Source: Skeletonema tropicum
Taxonomy: Eukaryota; Bacillariophyta; Thalassiosirophyceae; Thalassiosirales; Thalassiosiraceae
Length of the DNA: 64,000 bases
Assembly: GCA_037178625.1 (NCBI GenBank)
Contig: CM074143.1
Location: forward strand, 2,046,001 to 2,110,000
Direction of reading: 5' to 3'
Made by a program: the position numbers and the translations under genes. Positions 55,981 through 64,000 of this stretch are shown one piece after another. Within the stretch, counting starts at the first letter, position 1, and each line of letters begins with the position of its first letter. Below the pieces are notes generated by a model. The model saw only the letters and a program-made list of their open reading frames with translations. It was not told the origin of the DNA and searched no databases.

Positions 55981-57027
55981 ATGATGGGCTTGAAGCTCAT
56001 CCCCAATGATGATGATACCGACGACGAGGATGCATGTGATTGCTCCGATTTTGTTGCAGAAAGGAGAGTGCGTCGTGCCAACCGCCCAATGGCAAAGTCG
56101 GCTGTATGTATTAGAATTACCAAACCCCCATTCAAGCAAAAGCGTTGGTACATTGGACGGAAGAAGGGGATTGCCAAACTTCTGTGGAGGTTGCTACACT
56201 CCAGTCATGGATTTATCAGTCTTGATGCTCTTGGTGGAGAGGAACAAAAGACAAATGTGCTCAAGCTCGTTACTTGGGGAGTATTGCAAAAAGTGCCAGG
56301 GAAGAATAATGGCAATATTTATCGGATGGATAAAAAGGAGCAAGCTCTTTTGGCCCCACTATTCCAGCTCCCAAAGAATGCATCGGACAAGGACAAAGAG
56401 AAAGAGAAGGAATTGTTCGGTAATGCCATGGTCGACACGCTGTATGCTTCCTATCAATTCTTGAAGGTATTCCGCATTGATCGCTCTCTACGAATGCTCA
56501 ATCAACTTTGCGTTCTAAACTTGACGGCCTTTGGGGCATTGCCGCGTCTGCCTCTTTCGCAAGGTCAAGCTATTGTTGTGACCACATTGAATATCTACTT
56601 GGTATTGACAGTATTGCAACTGTTGATCATTGTTGTGGTGTACCTATTCTTCTTCTTTTCGGTTGGATATGGTGTCTGCTACGGCGTGAAGCGAAGCAGG
56701 AAGACAAAGCTTGAGTTGTGGCAACAGGGCTGTATTGCGGTGGGTGTGTATGGGGTAGGCGTAACTTGCTATGCTGTCGTACGCAAGGTATCTTTTGGTT
56801 TGCTGTACGGGCAAGTATTCCCTAAGTCCAAGTCAGTCTCCTTGCTACAATCGATCCATCGGCCCATTTTTCGAACCATTGATGCTTCTGTCGATACTGT
56901 CTGTGGTTCTTTACCCAAAGTTGGTGCGTTGCTACGAAATCCAGTTACGTGTCTTGTCGCTCCATATGTGGTAGTTGGCATTTATGCCGGTGTCAAAGCC
57001 TTGTTGGGTTCTAGAAAGAATGGCTGA
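55981..57027 (+). CDS. Unknown protein: acidic N-terminus, winged-helix-like domain, membrane segments
   Basis: It runs from the first in-frame ATG (55981, immediately followed by a second ATG) to TGA at 57025-57027, 348 residues. The frame is open back to a TAG at 55927, so an upstream exon is possible (TCTACTAG at 55965-55972 resembles an acceptor). Residues about 8-22 are Asp-rich. About 53-118 (KGIAKLLWRLLHSSHG, then helix, helix, PGKNNGNIYRMD) look like a winged helix with a Gly/Asn-rich wing. Hydrophobic stretches lie near 196-235 (possibly two passes), 248-272 and 321-342. A charged KDKEKEKE segment links the halves. This could be a nuclear-envelope or organelle membrane protein with a nucleic-acid or protein-binding head, but I do not recognise the family. 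It begins 72 bp beyond the tandem array. Confidence 0.65.
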   Translation: MMGLKLIPNDDDTDDEDACDCSDFVAERRVRRANRPMAKSAVCIRITKPPFKQKRWYIGRKKGIAKLLWRLLHSSHGFISLDALGGEEQKTNVLKLVTWGVLQKVPGKNNGNIYRMDKKEQALLAPLFQLPKNASDKDKEKEKELFGNAMVDTLYASYQFLKVFRIDRSLRMLNQLCVLNLTAFGALPRLPLSQGQAIVVTTLNIYLVLTVLQLLIIVVVYLFFFFSVGYGVCYGVKRSRKTKLELWQQGCIAVGVYGVGVTCYAVVRKVSFGLLYGQVFPKSKSVSLLQSIHRPIFRTIDASVDTVCGSLPKVGALLRNPVTCLVAPYVVVGIYAGVKALLGSRKNG

Positions 57028-57410
57028 AGAGCGTAGGGTTCGAGTGAACATGGCAAATCCTTGGGGAGACTGAGAGCATCGGAGTGAATTCAGTCCAATC
57101 TATTTATACCTAAGACTAACTTTCATTTATTTTATCATTGAATCGTTTCAAGTCAAGCACTTCAGAAGGTGAAAGAAATTTTATTTTACGTCAGCTCGTT
57201 CACGCGCTTGTTCCACCAAACAGAAGGTCGGGTGGGGCTCTCTGCTTCTACCCAAGTTGGAGAGGGACTCCTCGTCGGTCGTGGAGTGGGTCTTCTTGTG
57301 GGCTTCATTGTTGGATGAATATCTGCATCAGTGCGACAATACGTACAGCACGTGCACACCCAGAAATACTCGACGGCTGCAGAGGGAGGAATCGAGATTG
57401 ACGGTTCATG
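57028..57410. other. 3' flank of the 55981-57027 gene, no other gene seen
   Basis: AT-rich sequence near 57096-57140 could hold its polyadenylation signal. A plus-strand ORF at 57138-57401 has no domain and is not called. Confidence 0.4.
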
Positions 57411-57535
57411 GCTAAGTGCAGGGTCAGCCTAGCCACTTTTGCCCCTTTTGTTCGTTCTCAGCCGCTACACACACTCTGAAGCTATTTTATTCGCTTAAAT
57501 TACTGCTCTCAGTGAGCTCAGTCCGAATCCAGCGT
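57411..57535. repeat. Dispersed repeat related to 12736-12860
   Basis: The segment from GCTAAGTGCAGGGTCAG through GTTCTCAGCCGCTACA to GAGCTCAGTCCGAATCCA aligns with the left end of the insertion in the beta unit, at roughly 70% by eye. Both copies start at GCTAAGTG, suggesting a true element terminus. Confidence 0.75.
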
Positions 57536-59167
57536 TAAAAGTAGCACGGCACGCTATGATTACGTAATATACAGACTAATCAGTACTACTGCGATAACAT
57601 CAACTAATAATATAATTACATGGTACGGATACAAAACATGGATAATGATTGGTGAGAAGTGAGTGATCGTATAAGAGAATGAGACGTTCCGTGCTACGCG
57701 AAACGCTCCCCATGAATTGTAAGCCAACGCTTGCGATTCATAAAGCTAAGTCTCCCCGGAAACCTTCTCATCAATTATCGTGCACTGATGTTGGTAATAT
57801 ATCAAGTCGTTGAGAAGTTGAATCCTCTTGTATAAAGGTAATATCTTCTTGAGTGTGTCCGAGTAATTGGCTCCAGGATGTATTACCGACATCGTAAAAT
57901 TCCTGTTGCTGTTGCGGTATACTCCCCCCTGATGATACGGTGTCTGTCTGAGTTTTGTAGAGTATGTTGGAGTATTCATAGCCTTCACCATACTGTCATT
58001 GTCACAAAAGAAATCAGGTGCTCAGTCAATTGGTACAGCGAACATCTTTAGTTTGATCTTCAGTGCAACTGTCAAACCTCTCGCGAAGCGCATCGCTACC
58101 GTCTCCGTCGCGGCTCCAAAATTTTGCAGATTCAGCCGTACTCTGCTTCTTGTTTATTGAACGATAAGATTCTGATCCTCGCCTTCTTCCCCAACGGAAC
58201 TGGTATTTCCGCTGGGTCTTCCTCAATTATCTCCCGTAATAATTCTTCCAATCTGTGCTATGCTTTGGGGCTTCTTCGACATGCATTGTAGACATAGCAA
58301 GTCTCCTATCTGGATACCTATCCAGGTAACGTATAATTCCGTAAACAGCTTTCGAGGTGTCCAAGACGAAGTGCGGTCATGTATTGTGGCACGATGGCGA
58401 CATCAATCTGGATATAATTGCGTCCAAATCCAATCGATCGAAACATTCCCATGATCTGTTGATACCTAGTTGAACACTGTTTTAACTTCTCCCCGTTGGC
58501 CGCTGGGTGCATTCAGCCCAATATGCCGACTGGTATTAATATTTGGTTGGATTCCCTGCACCGAATCTGGTAACATGTTTCGATCGTGCTTGTGGTCAAA
58601 ATGGTCTCTACATACCGGCTGGGTCAATCTTTCCTAGCCTCAACCGTCTCCCCGTAAACACCTTCCGCTGTACATCTTTCCATGTAACTTCTCAGATGCA
58701 TCGGGGTTTTGTATTCCCGAGTGTCGCGAGGTGCTTTGACGACATCGTAAAAACGGTCTTATTGCTACAAGCCAATTGATCGTCGTACACATGAGTTGCT
58801 GGTATCTTTACCTCTCTCACCGCTTTAGTTCGGTCTTAGCTCTAACCTTCTGGATAAGGTAGCCTGGTATCTTCCTGTGTCAACTTGATTGATTGAGTTC
58901 TCTCTCCTCCTTCTCATGCATCGTGTTGTCTCAGAGGTTCTTCATAAGTTTGCCATGTCCTTCTTCCTGCCCGAGGTCGTTTATTATTCTCTCAGAGCTT
59001 AATCATCACCTCGTTCGGGCTTAGGATGTCATCTACGTCGATAGATACTATCTCATAATGTATGATGGATTGTGTCCCTAATCATCTCGTGTCTTGGGAG
59101 TGACTCTTCATCCTGTATACATCTTGGACAAGCATAGTTCTGTACATTGTAAGTCAAGTTGCGCATA
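57536..59167. other. No supported gene; probable decayed mobile DNA
   Basis: Minus-strand ORFs at 57991-57746 and 58226-58026 are short and unrecognised. Their spacing could reflect a decayed element, but no motif confirms it. Confidence 0.35.
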
Positions 59168-60772
59168 GTGACAGATCTTCACCTCGTTCCCTTCATCTTC
59201 ACTACCTCAGGTGATTCTAGCTTCGAACCACATTTTCACTTGAATTCAAGCATGCGTTGCCCATACGAATATTCGTGTTCGGTACATCTAATGGCAGTCA
59301 TGTAGATGAGGTAGGCATTGTCCCGTGGATGACATATCTGGATCTATATCTGTGCTGTTTTGTGAGCCCTAACTTAGATGCGTATGGCTGTTTGGGCAGC
59401 GCTTATCCGCTTTGTCTTTGCTCATTATTATACTCTGCATGTTCAAGTAGTCATCTCTTCACGACCTCTCCTATGTTCCGATAGGTGTCGCCTGTATTGC
59501 TTTTGGAATATGTTGAATGCCATGCTCCCAGAGCCGGCGTGGGACTTCCATGGTATAATTGCTCTCCTGCTATTGACTCATCGCCTCTTGCATGTCTATA
59601 CATCTTTGGGTTGTCGTGATTATCGCCTCGTTTCAGTCATTTACAGTTGTGCGTTTATAACACCTCGTAGCAGTCATTTACATTTGTGTGTCAAATCGTC
59701 CAGTGCGTCTCTGGTTCGACTCGCATTAGCCTGGCCTACATGTGTTTCAGCAACACGAGCGAGGTATATCATTCGTATTCTCCCCGTATGCCGAGTCTTT
59801 TGTTGGCCTAATGATGGTGATTGTCCGAATCAGTCTCATGAAGTCATGCCATGTGATGGCTTTACCCCATCTACCACGAACAGCATTTAAGCGTCTGCAA
59901 TACCCTATCGACGGCACCCCATACTCTGTCAGACCTTCTCGTGCCGTTTGAGATTGGTCTCACTTGATGTATATTCAAACTCATTTGCAGATCTAGTATC
60001 CAGTGATAATAGAGATTTGTGATCTCTAGTCTGAGTGCCCTACAACATAAGCAGTTCGATGCAAAGGTTAGCTGTTGTTGTCGTCTCATACGAAGAAGGC
60101 TTGTTGTCCATGCAACTAGAGTCGTCTCAAAATGTGTTATGGCGCTCCCGCAGTGATTGTCGTGCAATTGTTCTCAAGTAGTGTCAGGTGTCACCTCAAC
60201 AGCGAGTCCTACGCTCGGTCTTAACGCTACGCTCGGTCTTAACGTTGTTCTGGTTTCGTGAAACTCACTAACAATAACCACTAAGCTATCGAGTTGGCTT
60301 CTCGCTCGTTGTCCAGTTTTGTTGATAACGCTACCAACCACTAAAGCCTATCATGTCGATGTTGATTTCTCGGAAATGTTTTGCTCTGCTCTGCTGACGT
60401 AATTATGCATGCCCATCTCAGATATCACGGTGTTCACATCATTGTTATCATAATATTGACGTCAACTTGATGCTACATAGTAGCCGCTTTGTGGGTCATC
60501 CTATCTTTCTCATGTCGCTTTCATTCGACCTGACCGAAGCTTTCTTCAATATCATTTCTTCATTTGCACTCTTCTGCGAATATCTTGGTCTGCACTATCT
60601 CGTTGACTTCCTCTGCGTGCCATTATGTCGGGTGATAAGACATGCATCACGTTCTTCACATGTGGCGTATCCACATTCATCCGTAGTGTCACAAGTATCT
60701 TCGCGACTGGCTCTATGGTCAGCGTGAACGTCATGAACATCATTCGCATCTGCTTTTAACACAGCTCCTTGT
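59168..60772 (-). repeat. Large inverted repeat, left arm, outer part
   Basis: It is the reverse complement of about 62440-64000 with frequent mismatches. Matching landmarks include GGTGTTCACA / TGTGAACACC near 60430 and 62790, and GTCATGTAGATGAGGTAGGCA / its complement near 59298 and 63855. The arm is interrupted at about 60773 by foreign DNA and resumes near 61900. Confidence 0.88.
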
Positions 60773-60893
60773 TCGAAATATATAACCCCCCCCTGTGAAT
60801 TACGCCGATGGCGTCGAAAGACCGGCGTGTGCGGGGAGGGACCCGCGAGCGCCTAAAAAAAAAATCTGGGAACTAGCGAACGGACCTGTCGAT

Positions 60894-61455
60894 CAGGGTT
60901 TTGCACCCGAGTTCGCACCCATACCCGATACCCGAGGTTTTTGGCTCGGGTACGGGTAAATACCCGATACCCGATACCCGTAAAAAGTCCCCCCTCGGGT
61001 ATTACCCGATACCCGATACCCGAGTAAAATACCCATGATTTCGGGTATGGGTATTTCGTGATTTTCGTGTGGAAAAAGGTCGGTTTAGGGGCCATTTTAG
61101 ACCAAAGTACTTTGATTTTGCACGTAAAAGATCCAATATTTCTTCAAATCGGGCGAGCTGCCCCGATTTCGGAAAGATTTTATCTCAAGTTCCAAATTCA
61201 AAAAGCCTCCTTTCGAGCGTTGGCGAAATGAGTCACCAAAATAATTTGTCTCTAAGACCCAACAATTTCGCTAAAATTGGTAGGAATTAGTACCATGGTC
61301 GCTAAAACAAATACCCATACCCAATACCCGATACCCGAGTATTTTGACTCGGGTATCGGGTATATACCCGATACCCATACCCGATGCCCCTTTACCAGGG
61401 ATACCCATACCCGTACCCGTACCCGACGGGATTTTCCCTCGGGTGCAAAACCCTG
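60894..61455. mobile_element. hAT-type non-autonomous DNA transposon (562 bp)
   Basis: Perfect 18-bp terminal inverted repeats, CAGGGTTTTGCACCCGAG and its complement, are flanked by an 8-bp target duplication CTGTCGAT at 60886-60893 and 61456-61463. CAGGG ends and 8-bp duplications are hallmarks of hAT elements. It has no transposase ORF. Both ends carry dense TACCCGA repeats (about 60921-61030 and 61309-61425), mostly as TACCCGATACCCGA, the pattern expected of subterminal transposase sites. Confidence 0.92.
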
Positions 61456-61463
61456 CTGTCGAT

Positions 61464-61899
61464 TCATGTTGTCCGCGAACGGCTTATTTCGAAGTTTCGA
61501 ATGATTTATAAATTTATCTAGTGTGTTACGTTATTGTTACATTTCGTTACCCGAAAATTCGAATCGTTACAAATGTTACAGTCGTTTCGCGTCGCACAGT
61601 CATATCAATTCTCGATTGATCGAATAAAGCAATGCCGCTCGATTAAGTAAAATTGCTAGCAATGCGAAAGAAAAGAAATATAGCTTTTAATAGCAACATA
61701 GCGTATTGTAGTCATCGGCCACTGCCGCCGACCCCATCGCCTGCCTCTCGCAGGCATGGGGTCGGCGCTCGAAAATCGATGATGCCTGACTTCCTGCGGT
61801 TACCGCCTCTCTTTCAGCTGGCGTGCAGGCGCCTACACTGCTTACTTATCTCTTCTCTCTTCTATATAGCACATTTAGGGCTGTCTTGTTGCATTGGTA
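61464..61899. other. Remainder of the DNA interrupting the inverted repeat
   Basis: No gene is seen. It is AT-rich, with repeated TTCGAA/TCGATT motifs and the strong hairpin listed separately. GC-rich sequence with an A10 run at about 60856-60865 lies on the other side of the hAT element. Confidence 0.4.
61726..61767. repeat. Strong GC-rich hairpin
   Basis: CGCCGACCCCATCGCCTGC (61726-61744) pairs with GCAGGCATGGGGTCGGCG (61750-61767), with one bulged base and a 5-base loop. No U-tract follows, so a terminator is not argued. Confidence 0.8.
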
Positions 61900-62170
61900 T
61901 CTACTGCTATGGACATAGCTCCTTGTTGCATTGGTCTCTGTCTCTTTAATCTGCCTCTTCTAGGCCATCTTGGGAATGTCAAGTATCAACATTCTCCCCT
62001 GCTTGAAATTCATTATTGGTCTACACTAGGTATTGCTGCCCCTTCTTTGATCATATCGAGTATCTCCTGGTCCTGGATGTCAACTCATCTCCAGTTCAGT
62101 GCCCATTGTTTGCACCATGTTGTATCAATCGTTCTTCACTATGGGCTCCTCGCTGGCAAGATGCTCTGGA
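61900..62170 (-). repeat. Large inverted repeat, left arm, inner part
   Basis: It mirrors 62179-62450. On the minus strand it contains a copia-style polypurine tract AAGCAGGGGAGAATGTTG (61989-62006) followed by TGTTGATACTTGACATTCCC, resembling an LTR start. Confidence 0.88.
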
Positions 62171-62178
62171 TGAGATAC

Positions 62179-64000
62179 TCCAGAGCATCTTGCCAGCGAG
62201 AAGCCCACAGTGAAGAATGATTGATACAACATGGTGCAAACAATGCGCACTGAACTGGAGACGGGTTGACACCCAGGAACGGGAGACACTCGACCGATAT
62301 GATCAAAGAAAGGGCAGCAATACCTCCCGTACACCAATAATTGAATGTCAAGCAGGGGAGAGAATGTTGATACTTGACATTCCCAAGATGGCATAGAGAA
62401 GGCAGATAAAATAGATGGCATAGAAGAGGCAGATAAAAGAGACAGAGACCAATGCAACAAGGAGCTGCGCCATAGCAGATGCAAATGATGCTCACGCTAA
62501 TCATAGAGCCAGGTGTGAAGTTACCTATGACACTACGGATGAATGTGGATGAAACGCCAGTTATCAAGCTAGAAAGGGCGTGATGCATGTCTTATCACCC
62601 GACATAATGGCAGAGGAAATCAACGAGATAGTACAGACCAAGATTTTGACAGAAGAGTGCAAATGAAGAAATGATATTGAAGAATGCTTTGGTCGGGTCG
62701 AATGAAAGCGACATAAGAAAGATTGGATGACCCACAAAGCGGTCACATAGCATCAAGTTGACGTCAATATTATGATAACAATGGTGTGAACACCGTGATA
62801 CCTTACATGGGCATAGTTGCGTTAGCAGAGCAGAGCAAATGGGAACACCGTGATACCTTACATGTGCATCATTGCGTTAGCAGAGCAGAGCAAAACGTTT
62901 CTGAGAAGCCGACTCGATAGCTTAGTGGCTATTGTTAGTGAGTTTCATGAAACTAGGACGTTAAGACCGAGCGTAGGACGCTGTTGAGGTGCCTCCTGAC
63001 AATTCTTGAGAGCAATTGCATGACAATCACTGCGGGAGCGCCATAACACATTTGGAGACGACTCAAGATGCATGGACAACAAGCCTTCTTAGTATGAGCG
63101 ACAACAACAGCTAACCTTTGCTTCGAACTACTTATAGTAGGGCACCGCTCAGAGAAGGGATCACAAATAATCTCTACTGGATACTAGAGCTGCAAATGAA
63201 TTCGAATATATATCAGGTGAGACCAATCTCAAACGGCACGAGAAGGTCTGACAGAGTACGGGGTTACATCGATAGGGTATTGCGGACGGTTAGATGCCGA
63301 TTGTGGTAGATGGGGTAAAGCCACCACATGGCTTCGTGAGACTGATTCGACCAATCACCAACTAGACCAACATAAGACTCGGCATACGGGGAGAATATGA
63401 GTGATATACTTCGCTCGTGATGCTGAAACAAGAGATATAAGCCAGGCTAATGCGAGTCGAACCAGAGACGCACTGGACAATTTGACACACAAATGTAAAT
63501 GGCTGAAATGAGGCGATATAACCACGACAACAAGAGACCGACTTAAAGACGTATAGATATGCGAGAGGCGATGAGACAATACAGGAGAGCCAACATCAAC
63601 ATACCAAGGAAGTCACACGCCGACTCTGGAAGCAAGACATTCAACATGTTACACAAGCAATACAGGCGACAGAATGTAGGAGAGGTTGTGAGGAAATGAC
63701 TCCTTGAAAATGCAGAGTATTGTATAAATTGCCGCGACAAATACTGAGCAAAGACAAAGCGGATAAGCCCAGCAGCCCGAACAGTCAGACGCATCAAAGT
63801 TAGGGCCTACAAAACAGCACAGATATAGATCCAGATCTGTCATCCACGGGACAATGCCTACCTCATCTACATGACTGCCATTAGACGTACCGACCACGAA
63901 TATTCGTATGGGTATCGCATTCTTGAATTGAAGTGAGAACGTGGTTCGAGGCTAGAATCACCTGAGATAGTTTAAGATGAAGGGAACGAAGCGAAGATTT
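62179..64000 (+). repeat. Large inverted repeat, right arm (runs off the window)
   Basis: It begins TCCAGAGCATCTTGCCAGCG, paired with 62151-62170 across an 8-base loop. It carries AGCAGGGGAGAGAATGTTGA at 62351-62370, the partner polypurine tract. Unlike the left arm it is uninterrupted. Its remaining ORFs are short and broken; no intact gene is supported. Confidence 0.88.

Noticed and set aside
61726..61767. Rho-independent terminator
   Set aside because: The stem is strong but has no T-tract and the context is eukaryotic.
1..64000. tRNA and rRNA genes
   Set aside because: I looked for GTTCRANTC-type arms and rRNA core motifs and found none with a plausible cloverleaf or context.

Overview
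This window looks like a repeat-rich nuclear segment of a eukaryotic microalga, most likely a diatom or another stramenopile. The evidence is a Ty1/copia relic with motifs I associate with diatom elements, a Ty3/gypsy element, a LINE, a tyrosine-recombinase retroelement relic, an intron-containing gene for a secreted protein, and no bacterial-style operons, rRNA or tRNA genes. The species assignment is inference.

Layout. Positions 1-10802 are a nest of insertions. A non-LTR retrotransposon on the minus strand runs off the left edge. Its second ORF (apurinic-type endonuclease plus reverse transcriptase) is open for at least 1283 codons and starts in a TAATG overlap with a first ORF. A young 5884-bp Ty3/gypsy element (identical 232-bp LTRs, 5-bp target duplication GTAGA) sits inside that first ORF. 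The gypsy gag and pol share one frame separated by a single TGA. The LINE itself appears to have inserted into an outlying copy (alpha) of the secreted-protein gene described next. A second outlying copy (beta) at 11821-12472 is intact, though its upstream flank holds another insertion.

The dominant feature is a 27-kb tandem array at 28928-55909. It holds 20 copies of a unit of about 1334-1372 bp. On the minus strand each unit carries a two-exon gene: a 26-residue signal-peptide exon, a 146-nt GTAAGT...TAG intron, and a 136-codon second exon. The 162-residue precursor has two acidic 21-residue repeats, a Lys/Arg-rich core with four Cys and four Trp, and an acidic tail. Unit length varies mainly in steps of 16 bp, through a 16-bp minisatellite upstream of each gene. 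Eighteen copies look intact and two are frameshifted. I recognise no family. The architecture would fit a biosilica or wall protein, or a charge-masked cationic peptide precursor, but that is only inference.

Between beta and the array (13.5-28.9 kb) lie decayed mobile DNA, including a relic with split direct repeats around a frameshifted tyrosine recombinase (16147-18460), a decayed Ty1/copia pol (about 24.2-27.6 kb), and several palindromes and short tandem repeats. To the right of the array is one intact-looking single-exon gene (55981-57027; possible winged-helix N-terminus followed by membrane segments). Beyond it is a large inverted repeat (59168-64000 and beyond, centre near 62175) made of two divergent copia-like 3' ends. 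Its left arm is interrupted by about 1.1 kb that contains a 562-bp hAT-type non-autonomous element with perfect 18-bp termini and an 8-bp target duplication.
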